In this document: positions 44,605 to 52,735 of the stretch, in pieces
How the letters are laid out: each line of letters starts with the position of its first letter
Position numbering within the stretch: the stretch's first letter is position 1
Source: Ferrovibrio sp964218355
GTDB lineage: Bacteria > Pseudomonadota > Alphaproteobacteria > Ferrovibrionales > Ferrovibrionaceae
Direction of reading: 5' to 3'
Assembly: GCF_964218355.1 (NCBI RefSeq)
Contig: NZ_CAXPMC010000029.1
Span: 124,001-188,000, forward strand
Length of the DNA stretch: 64,000 nucleotides
The notes under the pieces: generated by a model
Seen by the model: only the letters and a program-made list of their open reading frames with translations
Database searches by the model: none
Told to the model about the DNA's origin: nothing
Program-made: the position numbers and the translations under genes

Positions 44605-46872
44605 ATGGCGCAGAATACAGAGGCTACACCGATCAGTGCTTTCGCTGACGCTCCGATCCAGAGTTCTGTGCGTGATCGCCTTAATCGAGCCGGATTCGCC
44701 CGGAATTTAGCTAAGACATTGTCTGGCTGGGGAGGTGAGCACAGCTTAGTCGTCGCTCTAACTGCACCGTGGGGTCATGGAAAGACATCTATCAAGAATA
44801 TGGTGGTGGAGGCCATTCGAGACCAGCCTTCAGATAGGCAGCCGATGGTTGTTCAGTTCAACCCTTGGCGCTGGGCTGGTACGGATCAAATGGCGCCAAA
44901 GTTTTACTCGGAGATACACAAAGCCATAGGAGCTGCGGAGTTATCAAAAACATCAAGGGGTGCTGCCGACGCTTGGAGGAGGTGGGCAGATCGGCTTCAA
45001 AATACGGCGGAAGCAGGGGATTGGATATCGAAAAACACCTCACAAATTGTGGCGGCGTTCGCGCTTCTCTCCGGGTTTACTGTGGCGCAACTTGAGAAAC
45101 TAGCTAACGCATTAGTATCGATCGTTGCCGTCACTGTACTGCTCGTGTTTGTGCCTAGCCTGCTTAGGGGGCTTTCCGCATTTCTAGCCAGCCGTGCGGC
45201 CAAGCTTCTAAGAGCTGTCCCTACAATCGAAGAGGAGAGAGATCATCTTCGGGGGCTGATGCAGTCTTTGCCAAAACCAATAATTGTAATTATCGACGAT
45301 ATCGACCGCTTGTCTGACGGCGAAGTTCAATTTGTATTTCAAAGCGTGAAGGCTAACTGCGATTTTCCTAATCTCATTTTTCTTCTTCTTTATTCTCGTA
45401 AGAGGGTGGAGGTGGCGCTTTCTCCAATCGCAGGTAATGCTGGCGCTGAGTATCTTGAGAAAATTGTCCAGGTATCCATTGCAGTTCCAAGAGTGGAGCG
45501 GTTTAGGATTGAGCAGATTGCTCTCGACGAAATAGAGAAGATTCTTCGAAAAATTCCGAACTTGAGTTTCGACAGCCGGCGTTGGCAGAATTTGTTTATT
45601 GGCGCATTACGAAAATACTTTAAGAGCCTTCGCGACGTATATCGATTGATTGGTGCTATTGAGTTGAGTGTGTATATGTTTGCACAAGGAAGAAATTTTG
45701 AGTTGAACGCAATAGATTTTATTGCGCTTGAGGTTCTGAAACAATTTGAGCCAAATGTTTATGACCGGCTTTCAGCTAACAGAGACTTTTTGGTTGGAGA
45801 TGCGAATGGAACTAGGAATGAAGAAAGGCAAAAGGTCGCAGAGGCTCTAATAAAAACGGATGAAGTTAGGCAAGACCAAGTCAGTGAAATCGTGGAAGAC
45901 CTGTTCCCAACCATCTCTTCGGCATTGGGTGGCGTGTCGTATGGGTCCGACTTTTATGGTCAATGGAATAAAGAACTAAGAGTTTGTAGCCGTCAGTATT
46001 TCGAGCGTTATTTCAGTATGAGTATTCCTACCTTTGATTTATCTACATCAGAGTTTGAGAGCTTCTTTGGAGGGTTGGGTGACTACGACCTCTCGATGGA
46101 TCGATTGAGAGCGTACTCCGCGCAGAAGGTTGTGGGGGTTCTTTTCTCGCGGCTTGACGATCGCAAGAAGGACATCCCAATAGAATACGCCCCACAAGTC
46201 CTGAGGTTATTATTTAACATTGGCGACGATCTCGAAACTGGCTTCTTGGCGCCTTTTATGAACGCTTGGCGAATTACCTATTGGTATTTGCGGAAGGAGC
46301 GGCATGTGGCAACAAGGGAAGATCTATTCAAAGAAGCTTTATCCAAGGCAACCGGGTTGAGTGTTGCCTCGGCAATCTTGCGACAAGAGGATGAGGCGCG
46401 CAGTGAAGCCAAGTCTGACGGTGAGCTTCTGTTTAGCGATTCCGGCCTTCAAGACCTCAGAGTGTTGTGGCTGGCGCGTCTCCGTGAAGTCGCAGCCGAC
46501 CGTGCTAGTGACCTTATAACCAACCCTAAGCTTGGCCGACTTCTGCACTTCTGGTCGCTATGGGGAGCGGAGGAGGAGGTGAGAAGTTGGATTTCAATGG
46601 CAACTGTATCGGAACGCGGATTGATCAGTTTGATATCGGCTTTGGCGAGTGAGGTCTCTGAACAGGGTATTGATGAGGCGGTGTCCCACAGGAAGTTTGA
46701 GTATCGATTATCCGACGTCGCCAAGTTTGGAGACGTAGATGTTTGGTATTCACGATTGAGGGAAATCGATTTATCGTCATATGACGAGAGAGAGCAGAAG
46801 TGTGTTGCGGCGTTCTTGCGGGCTATAGATGTGAGGGATGGGCGCCGGAGTGACTATGAAATGGACGGCTAA
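44605..46872 (+). CDS. KAP family P-loop NTPase with two membrane helices
   Basis: A 755-residue protein of the KAP NTPase family (named for Kidins220/ARMS and the phage-exclusion protein PifA). Walker A is APWGHGKTS (residues 54-62), followed by the family motif VVQFNPWRWAG (82-92). Two hydrophobic helices sit between Walker A and B (about 147-163 and 169-187), and Walker B IIVIIDDIDRLSD comes at 226-237. This is the KAP layout in which the membrane hairpin interrupts the NTPase domain. The large C-terminal half (residues 340-755) is helical and not recognised. The gene is visibly richer in A/T and in codons ending in A/T than all neighbours, a sign of recent transfer. ATG at 44605 follows AGAAGAGG. 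Confidence 0.88.
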   Translation: MAQNTEATPISAFADAPIQSSVRDRLNRAGFARNLAKTLSGWGGEHSLVVALTAPWGHGKTSIKNMVVEAIRDQPSDRQPMVVQFNPWRWAGTDQMAPKFYSEIHKAIGAAELSKTSRGAADAWRRWADRLQNTAEAGDWISKNTSQIVAAFALLSGFTVAQLEKLANALVSIVAVTVLLVFVPSLLRGLSAFLASRAAKLLRAVPTIEEERDHLRGLMQSLPKPIIVIIDDIDRLSDGEVQFVFQSVKANCDFPNLIFLLLYSRKRVEVALSPIAGNAGAEYLEKIVQVSIAVPRVERFRIEQIALDEIEKILRKIPNLSFDSRRWQNLFIGALRKYFKSLRDVYRLIGAIELSVYMFAQGRNFELNAIDFIALEVLKQFEPNVYDRLSANRDFLVGDANGTRNEERQKVAEALIKTDEVRQDQVSEIVEDLFPTISSALGGVSYGSDFYGQWNKELRVCSRQYFERYFSMSIPTFDLSTSEFESFFGGLGDYDLSMDRLRAYSAQKVVGVLFSRLDDRKKDIPIEYAPQVLRLLFNIGDDLETGFLAPFMNAWRITYWYLRKERHVATREDLFKEALSKATGLSVASAILRQEDEARSEAKSDGELLFSDSGLQDLRVLWLARLREVAADRASDLITNPKLGRLLHFWSLWGAEEEVRSWISMATVSERGLISLISALASEVSEQGIDEAVSHRKFEYRLSDVAKFGDVDVWYSRLREIDLSSYDEREQKCVAAFLRAIDVRDGRRSDYEMDG

Positions 46873-46900
46873 TGGCGCAATATTCTATGGCCTTTCCGCT

Positions 46901-47533
46901 TTACCTCTCCGCCGCTGCCAGCTTCGCGCCCAAAGCCACGAAGGCCGCCGCCACGGAGCGCCGCAGCCAGGTCATCACCCGCGGGCGGCTGAGCACGTGG
47001 TCGCGCATCGCCGCCGCGAACAGGCCGTAGAGCACGAACACGGCAAACGTCAGCGCCATGAACACGCCGCTCAGGCTCAGCATGCGGGGCAGGGCGGCCG
47101 GGTCGGCGGCGTCGACAAACTGCGGCAGGAAGGCGAGGAAGAACACCGAGAGTTTCGGGTTCAGGATATTGACGAGGATTGCCGCCAGCATGACGCGGAA
47201 GCCGGAGCGGGGCGGGGGCGGCGCATCGGCGGCCGAGAGGCTGAGGGCGCCGCGCGCCCGCCAGCTCTGCCACGCCATCCACAGCAGATACGCCACGCCG
47301 GCATATTTCAGCAGCCCGAAGGCCAGCGCGCTGGTATGCATCAGGGCGGCCAGCCCGGTGATCGCAGCCAGCATATGCGGCACGATCCCCAGGGTGCAGC
47401 CGGTTGCGGCGAGGATGCTGGCCCGCGCGCCGCGGCCGAGCCCGGTGGCGATGGTGAACAGCACGCCGGTGCCCGGGGTGACCACGACGACGAGGGCGAT
47501 GACGAGGAAGTCGAGGCTGATGCCGTGGCTCAT
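46901..47533 (-). CDS. LysE/RhtB-family exporter (second in window)
   Basis: A 210-residue membrane protein of the LysE/RhtB family. The motif VVVVTPGTGVLFTIATGLGR is present, with Thr-Gly in place of the common Pro-Gly-Pro-(Asn/Asp) ending. The conserved ILVNILNPKLSVFFLAFLPQ and six hydrophobic segments follow. The substrate is unknown. It converges on the KAP gene (28-base gap). Upstream, 77 bases before the ATG, is a LexA-box match, and further upstream are two short-period repeat arrays shared with the divergent folP. Confidence 0.87.
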   Translation of the reverse strand: MSHGISLDFLVIALVVVVTPGTGVLFTIATGLGRGARASILAATGCTLGIVPHMLAAITGLAALMHTSALAFGLLKYAGVAYLLWMAWQSWRARGALSLSAADAPPPPRSGFRVMLAAILVNILNPKLSVFFLAFLPQFVDAADPAALPRMLSLSGVFMALTFAVFVLYGLFAAAMRDHVLSRPRVMTWLRRSVAAAFVALGAKLAAAER

Positions 47534-47609
47534 GAACGGGGCTCCGGGTTGCGGCCGGCCTAGCCGGACAGCCCCTTTGTCTCACCCTTTCGTCTTGCTT
47601 TCCAGATGA

Positions 47610-47624
47610 GAACATGATAGGAAC
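47610..47624 (-). promoter_or_regulatory. Candidate LexA (SOS) box upstream of the LysE-type gene
   Basis: Read on the minus strand, GTTC-CTATCAT-GTTC matches the alphaproteobacterial LexA site GTTC-N7-GTTC exactly, with an AT-rich spacer and a following TC. It lies 77 bases upstream of the exporter start codon on the same strand, in promoter range. The match is direct; regulation is inferred. Confidence 0.55.
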
Positions 47625-47652
47625 ATATACCCGGCCGGTCCGGCGGAAACCC

Positions 47653-47723
47653 GGCTGTGGCGCCGGCTGTGACACCAGTTGCGCCCCCGGCTGTGCCCTC
47701 GATTGTGTTCCGGTTGTGCTGCT
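47653..47723. repeat. Degenerate 12-bp direct-repeat array
   Basis: About six units with a 12-base period and the core GGCTGTGnCnCC. The units read GGCTGTGGCGCC, GGCTGTGACACC, AGTTGCGCCCCC, GGCTGTGCCCTC, GATTGTGTTCC (one base short) and GGTTGTGCTGCT. It lies between the LexA-box match and the 10-bp array and encodes no supported gene. Confidence 0.7.
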
Positions 47724-47760
47724 GTGTGGCCGATGCGTGCCGGCGTTGCAATAAGCGCCA

Positions 47761-47900
47761 GCGGTCACCAGCGGTCAGAAACGGACCGCAGCGGTCAGTA
47801 ACGGTCACGGGCGGTCAGTAACGGTCACCAGCGGTCACCAGCGGTCAGAAACGGTCACCAGCGGTCCGGAACGGTCCGCAGCGGTCGCCAGCGGCTCCGG
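47761..47900. repeat. 10-bp direct-repeat array, 14 units, upstream of folP
   Basis: Fourteen head-to-tail units of exactly ten bases with consensus [GA]CGGTCACCA. Twelve of the 14 have CGGTC at the same place. Units 1-2 (GCGGTCACCAGCGGTCAGAA) recur exactly as units 8-9, so larger duplications also occurred. The array ends 20 bases before the folP start codon. There are no spacers, so it is not a CRISPR. The ten-base period keeps each unit on nearly the same DNA face, as expected for protein-binding iterons, though slippage alone can create it. With the 12-bp array and LexA-box match it fills the 387-base gap 47534-47920, which has no other gene. Confidence 0.95.
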
Positions 47901-47920
47901 TTTCGGCGATAACGGCGGCC

Positions 47921-48877
47921 ATGAACGAGACAGGATTGTCTGGTCCGATGCATACGACAGTAAATCCGCTGCCCATGCTGCCTGCCGCCCGGCCCGTCTG
48001 GCCCGGCGGCCCTGGTGTCATGGGGCCCGGCGTCATGGGCCCCGAGGTGATGGGCCCCGTGGTGATGGGGATCGTCAATGTCACCGATGACAGCTTCTCG
48101 GGCGACAGCCTGAACGGCGATGCGGCGCGGGCCATTGCCCGGGCCCGCGCCATGGCCGCCGCCGGCGCCGGGATCATCGATCTGGGCGCCGAATCGACCC
48201 GCCCCGGCGCCGCGCCGGTCTCGCCGCAGCAGGAGATCGACCGCCTGCTGCCGGTGCTCGACGGGCTGAAAGACCTCGGGATTCCCGTCTCGGTGGATAG
48301 CCGCAACGCCGCCACCATGCGCGCCTGTTCCGCCGCCGGTGCGGCTTTGCTCAACGACATCTCGGCGCTGGAAGGCGCGGGCAGCCTGCAGGCCGCCGCC
48401 GAAAGCGGCCTGCCGGTGGTCCTCATGCACATGCAGGGCGAGCCGGGCTCGATGCAGCAGGCACCCCATTACGGGGATGTGGTGGCCGAGGTGGAGGCCT
48501 ATCTGGCCGCGCGCGTCGCCGCCTGCGCCGCCGCCGGGATCGTGCGGGAAAGGATCATCCTCGATCCCGGCATCGGCTTCGGCAAGACGGCGGATCACAA
48601 CCTGGCCCTGCTGCGCGCCCTGCCGCGCTTGCATGGGCTTGGCTGCCCCCTGCTGGTCGGGGTGTCGCGCAAGAGCCTGATCGGCGCGGTGCTGCGCGAT
48701 GCCGGGCGGGACGATCCCGGTCCGGCCGGGCGGCTGCCGGGCTCGCTGGCGCTGGCTGTGTGGGCGGCGCAGCAGGGCGCGGCGATCCTGCGGGTGCATG
48801 ACGTGGCCGAAACCGTGCAGGCCCTGACGCTGTGGCGGGCCGTCGCGGCCGCGGAATCCGGGGTTCAAAAGTCGTAA
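47921..48877 (+). CDS. folP: Dihydropteroate synthase
   Basis: A 318-residue enzyme joining pteridine and p-aminobenzoate in folate synthesis, the target of sulfonamides. The pterin-binding strand VMGIVNVTDDSFSGD, the GAESTRPGAAPVSPQQEIDR loop and the later LDPGIGFGKTADHNLALLR and VGVSRKSLIG motifs are intact. The usual NVTPDSF has Asp in place of Pro, a variant of uncertain importance. Before the first strand the N terminus carries a tandem VMGP repeat (15-bp units). Alternative starts at 47951 or later are possible within the repeat. Confidence 0.93.
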   Translation: MNETGLSGPMHTTVNPLPMLPAARPVWPGGPGVMGPGVMGPEVMGPVVMGIVNVTDDSFSGDSLNGDAARAIARARAMAAAGAGIIDLGAESTRPGAAPVSPQQEIDRLLPVLDGLKDLGIPVSVDSRNAATMRACSAAGAALLNDISALEGAGSLQAAAESGLPVVLMHMQGEPGSMQQAPHYGDVVAEVEAYLAARVAACAAAGIVRERIILDPGIGFGKTADHNLALLRALPRLHGLGCPLLVGVSRKSLIGAVLRDAGRDDPGPAGRLPGSLALAVWAAQQGAAILRVHDVAETVQALTLWRAVAAAESGVQKS

Positions 48878-48997
48878 CACTTCCTTTCGCCGGACTGCCA
48901 AGGGCCGGGCCCCTGTGGCATAGTCCCGCGTCACACAAGGTTAACAGGCCCGATTCGCGGCTGCCGCGCCGGGCCTTCCGTGCATCAGGATCGAGCC

Positions 48998-50344
48998 ATG
49001 ACCCGCAAGTTCTTCGGCACCGACGGCATCCGCGGCCTTGCCAACACCCCGCCGATCACGGCGGCGATGGCGCTGCGCGTCGGCATGGCCGCCGGTGCCT
49101 GGTTCACCAACGGCGATCACCGCCACCGCGTGCTGATCGGCAAGGATACGCGGCTGTCCGGCTACATGCTGGAGCCGGCCCTGGTGGCGGGCTTCACGGC
49201 GGTCGGCATGGATGTCTTCCTGGTCGGCCCGATGCCCACGCCTGCCGTGGCGATGCTGACCCGGGCCCTGCGCTGCGATCTCGGCGTGATGATCTCGGCC
49301 TCACACAATCCTTTCCACGACAACGGCATCAAGCTGTTCGGCCCCGACGGCTACAAGCTGTCGGACGAGGCGGAGCGCGGCATCGAGGCGATGATCCTCG
49401 GGCAGACCGAGCCGAAGCTGGCCGATGCCGCGCATCTGGGCCGCGCCAAGCGGCTGGACGATGCCGATGGCCGCTACATCGAATTCGCCAAGGCCACCCT
49501 GCCCAAGGGCCAGCGTCTGAAGGGCCTGAAAGTCGTGGTCGACTGCGCCAACGGCGCCGCCTACAAGGTGGCGCCGGCGGTGCTGTGGGAACTGGAAGCC
49601 GAGGTGATCTCCATCGGCGTCAAGCCCGACGGCTTCAACATCAACCGCGACTGCGGCTCCACCCATCCCGATGCCCTGCAGGAAGCGGTGGTTGCCCATG
49701 GCGCCGATCTCGGCATCGCGCTGGACGGCGATGCCGACCGGCTGCTGATGGTCGACGAACGCGGCCAGGTGATCGACGGCGACCAGCTGATGGCGGTGAT
49801 CGCCGAAAGCTGGCTGGCGCAGGGCCGGCTGGCGAAAGGCGGCGTGGTCGCCACGGTGATGTCGAATCTCGGGCTGGAGCGTTTCGTCAACGGCCTCGGG
49901 CTGGAACTGCTGCGCACCAGGGTCGGCGACCGCTACGTGCTGGAAGCCATGCGCGGCCAGGGCTTCAATCTCGGCGGCGAACAGTCGGGCCATATCATCC
50001 TCTCCGATTTCGCCACCACCGGCGACGGCCTGGTGGCCGCTTTGCAGGTGCTGTCGGCGCTGGTCGAGTCGGGGAAGAAGGCCAGCGAATTCTGCCGCCG
50101 CTTCACGCCCTATCCGCAGCTTCTGCGCAATGTGCGCCATGCCGGCGGCACGCCGCTGGAACAGGCCGGCGTGCAGCAGGCGATCTCGGCCGCCGAAGCG
50201 AAGCTCGGTACACAGGGCCGGCTGGTGATCCGCGCCAGCGGCACCGAGCCGCTGATCCGGGTGATGGCCGAAGGCCGCGACGTAACCCTGGTCGAGACCG
50301 TGGTGGCCGATATCTGCCAGGCGCTGGAGCAGGCGGCGGCATGA
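48998..50344 (+). CDS. glmM: Phosphoglucosamine mutase
   Basis: A 448-residue enzyme interconverting glucosamine-6-phosphate and -1-phosphate for cell-wall precursor synthesis. The opening MTRKFFGTDGIRGLANTPPI, the phosphoserine loop MISASHNPFHDNGIKLFGPDG-type motif (Ser in ISASHNP), the metal loop ALDGDADRLLMVDE and the sugar-binding GGEQSGHIILSDF are intact. The C-terminal phosphate-binding loop RASGTEPLIRVMAEG is also present. ATG at 48998 follows CAGGA. Its stop overlaps thiD by four bases (ATGA). Confidence 0.97.
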   Translation: MTRKFFGTDGIRGLANTPPITAAMALRVGMAAGAWFTNGDHRHRVLIGKDTRLSGYMLEPALVAGFTAVGMDVFLVGPMPTPAVAMLTRALRCDLGVMISASHNPFHDNGIKLFGPDGYKLSDEAERGIEAMILGQTEPKLADAAHLGRAKRLDDADGRYIEFAKATLPKGQRLKGLKVVVDCANGAAYKVAPAVLWELEAEVISIGVKPDGFNINRDCGSTHPDALQEAVVAHGADLGIALDGDADRLLMVDERGQVIDGDQLMAVIAESWLAQGRLAKGGVVATVMSNLGLERFVNGLGLELLRTRVGDRYVLEAMRGQGFNLGGEQSGHIILSDFATTGDGLVAALQVLSALVESGKKASEFCRRFTPYPQLLRNVRHAGGTPLEQAGVQQAISAAEAKLGTQGRLVIRASGTEPLIRVMAEGRDVTLVETVVADICQALEQAAA

Positions 50345-51165
50345 GCGCTGCGGCTTCGGGCCGGCGCGGCCGCGTCCTGATCATTGCGGGGTCTGACTCG
50401 GGCGGCGGTGCCGGCATCCAGGCCGATATCAAGACGGTGACCATGCTGGGCGGCTATGCCGCCACCGCGATCACCGCCCTGACCGCGCAGGATACCCTGA
50501 CGGTGCATGCGATCCACGAGGTGCCGGCGGACTTCGTCGCGCAGCAGATCCGCGTGGTGCTGCAGGATATCGGCGCCGATGCGGTGAAGACCGGCATGCT
50601 GCACCGCGCCGACATCATCCGCGTCGTGGCCGATGCGCTCGATGCGCATGCGCCGGACGTGCCGCTGGTGGTTGATCCGGTGATGGTGGCGAAGGGCGGC
50701 GCCCGCCTGCTGCAGCCGGAGGCCGAACAGGCCCTGCGCACGCTGCTGATCCCGCGGGCTGCCGTGATCACGCCGAACCTGCCCGAGGCCGAGGTGCTGG
50801 CCGGCACGCGCATTGCGGATGCCGCGGCGATGCCCGATGCCGCGCGCGCCCTGCTGGCGCTGGGCCCGCGGGCGGTGCTGCTGAAGGGCGGGCATCTGGC
50901 GGGCGATGACCTGGTCGACCTGCTGGCCGCGCAGGGCGGTGCCAGCTTCCGCTTCGAGAACCGCCGGCTGCACAGCACGGCCACCCATGGCACCGGCTGC
51001 ACGCTGGCTTCTGCCATCGCCACCGGGCTGGCGCTGGGCCAGCCGCTCAATTACGCGGTGGAAGCCGCGCGGCGCTATGTGCGCCACGCCATCGAGGCGG
51101 CGCCGGGCTTCGGGCAGGGCCACGGTCCGCTCGGCCATGGCTGGCCGCTGGCGGCGAAGGGCTAG
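50341..51165 (+). CDS. thiD: Hydroxymethylpyrimidine/phosphomethylpyrimidine kinase
   Basis: A 274-residue ribokinase-fold kinase phosphorylating the pyrimidine precursor of thiamine twice. The substrate motif IAGSDSGGGAGIQADIKT, the pair KTGML and DPVMVAKGG, and the anion-hole/catalytic segment HGTGCTLASAIATGLALG are present. It starts inside the glmM stop codon (ATGA overlap), an arrangement seen in related bacteria, and converges on the MocR gene with an 18-base gap. Confidence 0.95.
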   Translation: MSAAASGRRGRVLIIAGSDSGGGAGIQADIKTVTMLGGYAATAITALTAQDTLTVHAIHEVPADFVAQQIRVVLQDIGADAVKTGMLHRADIIRVVADALDAHAPDVPLVVDPVMVAKGGARLLQPEAEQALRTLLIPRAAVITPNLPEAEVLAGTRIADAAAMPDAARALLALGPRAVLLKGGHLAGDDLVDLLAAQGGASFRFENRRLHSTATHGTGCTLASAIATGLALGQPLNYAVEAARRYVRHAIEAAPGFGQGHGPLGHGWPLAAKG

Positions 51166-51183
51166 GGCGTCAGGCGACGGCGC

Positions 51184-52629
51184 CTAGACGACGGCCCGGC
51201 GGCGGGTTTCGGGGCCGCGGTCGATCAGGCCGCGCAGGCGGGCCAGCCCCTCGGCCAGCAATTCGCGGCCCGGTGCCGGTGCCAGCGAGATGCGCACCCA
51301 GGGCGGCGGGTTCGGCCGGTTGTCCGGCACGAAGGACGTGCAGCTGGCGATCCGCACGCCCTGGCCCAGCGCCTGGGCGGTGAAATCGTTGGGCCGCCAG
51401 GGCTCCGGCAGTTCCAGATAGCAGTGCAGGCTGGCCGGGTTGCTGCGCATGGTCAGCCCGGCAAAGGCCTCGCCGGCCATGGCGTTGCGCGTCGCGGCTT
51501 CCTCGCGCAGCCGTTCGACCAGATAGGCCGCGGTGCCGTCCTCGATCCACAGCCGCACGATCTCCTGGTTCAGCCGCGGATTGTTCACCGACAGCGCATG
51601 CAGCGAATCGGCGAACCGCTCGATCAGCGCCGGCGGCGCCGCCAGCCAGCCGACCCGCAGGCCCGGCGCCATGCATTTCGACGCACTGGCGATGTAGACG
51701 GTGCGTTCCGGCGCCAGCGCCGCCAGCGGCAGGGCGCGCTCGCGCACCAGGAAGCCGTAGACATCGTCCTCGATGATGGTCAGGTCGTGCCGGCGCGCCA
51801 CCGCGACGATATCCTCGCGCCGCTGCAGCGACATGGTCGCCGTGGTCGGGTTGTGGATGGTCGGCTGCACCAGCACGACGCGGCTGCCGGTGCGCTTCGC
51901 CGCCGCCGCCAGCGCGTCGGGGCGCAGGCCTTCCTCGTCCATGGCGACGGCTTCCATGCGCACCGGGCGCAGCCGCGCATTCTCGTGCACGCCGCCATAG
52001 GTCAGCGATTCCACCATCACCGTCTCGTTCGGCATCGCCATGGCGTTGATGGTGATGGCCAGCGCCTGCTGGGCGCCGGCGGTGACGATCAGCTGTTCCG
52101 GGGCGACGGCGAGACCGGTGCGGCCGATCCACTGCGCCGCCGCCGCGCGATGCGCCGGATCGCCCAGCGTGCGGCTGTAGCCCAGCAGATGCTGCAGGCC
52201 GCGCTTGGCGGCCACCTGCTGCAGCGAGCGGCGCAGCAGCGCGTCGTAATCGGGCAGGCTCGGCTCGTTATGGGACAGCTCGATCACCCCGGGCGTCGCC
52301 AGCGAGACGATCTCGCCCGCCCCGGCATCCGGCGCGGCGCTGTCGAGCCGGTAGACGTCCGGCAGCGCATCCGGCTGCTTCGCGCCGTTCGGCTTGACGA
52401 AGGTGCCGCGCCCGACCTCGCCGGACAGCAGGCCCTTCTGTTCGGCCAGCATGTAGCCGCGGCTGACCGTGCCGACGGTGACGCCGAGCTTCCAGGCAAG
52501 ATTGCGCTGGGGCGGCAGCTTGGTGCCGGGCGGCAATTCGCCCGTCTGCACGGCGGCCTCGATGGCGGCGGCCAGCGCCTGGTAGCGCGGGCCGGCATAT
52601 TGCTGCAGATCGGGGATCCATATTGTCAT
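51184..52629 (-). CDS. MocR/PdxR-type GntR regulator with aminotransferase-like domain
   Basis: A 481-residue regulator with an N-terminal GntR winged helix (GPRYQALAAAIEAAVQTGEL, then LPPQRNLAWKLGVTVGTVSR) joined to a class I aminotransferase domain. The PLP-binding Lys is in YIASASKCMAPGLRVGW and the Asp/Tyr pair in TIIEDDVYGFLV. Such proteins sense PLP or an amino compound and often control neighbouring transport or vitamin B6 genes. A palindrome covers its own start codon, and the gene is divergent from a DUF1127 gene. Confidence 0.92.
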   Translation of the reverse strand: MTIWIPDLQQYAGPRYQALAAAIEAAVQTGELPPGTKLPPQRNLAWKLGVTVGTVSRGYMLAEQKGLLSGEVGRGTFVKPNGAKQPDALPDVYRLDSAAPDAGAGEIVSLATPGVIELSHNEPSLPDYDALLRRSLQQVAAKRGLQHLLGYSRTLGDPAHRAAAAQWIGRTGLAVAPEQLIVTAGAQQALAITINAMAMPNETVMVESLTYGGVHENARLRPVRMEAVAMDEEGLRPDALAAAAKRTGSRVVLVQPTIHNPTTATMSLQRREDIVAVARRHDLTIIEDDVYGFLVRERALPLAALAPERTVYIASASKCMAPGLRVGWLAAPPALIERFADSLHALSVNNPRLNQEIVRLWIEDGTAAYLVERLREEAATRNAMAGEAFAGLTMRSNPASLHCYLELPEPWRPNDFTAQALGQGVRIASCTSFVPDNRPNPPPWVRISLAPAPGRELLAEGLARLRGLIDRGPETRRRAVV

Positions 52630-52667
52630 GGTGACAATGTTTAGATTGACCCGATCAAAGAGTCAAT
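52622..52667. promoter_or_regulatory. Palindromes over the mocR start: candidate autoregulatory operator
   Basis: Two inverted repeats sharing ATTG[TA]C: ATTGTCA-TGG-TGACAAT at 52622-52638, which includes the mocR start codon, and ATTGAC-N11-GTCAAT at 52645-52667. GntR/MocR proteins bind such repeated half-sites next to their own genes. Further half-site-like GACAAT and TGACATTG occur near 52706-52723. Confidence 0.6.
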
Positions 52668-52735
52668 GTTGTATCGCCATTGCCCCGATTGGCGGGGTCC
52701 AATGCGACAATCCAGTGACATTGATGGAGCGGAAC

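Noticed and set aside
44456..46895. GGCCTTT at both edges of the AT-rich KAP region as an attachment-site direct repeat
   Set aside because: Seven bases are too short to exceed chance, and there is no integrase or tRNA gene.
47761..47900. The repeat array as a CRISPR
   Set aside because: Units are 10 bases, directly adjacent, without unique spacers, and no cas genes are present.
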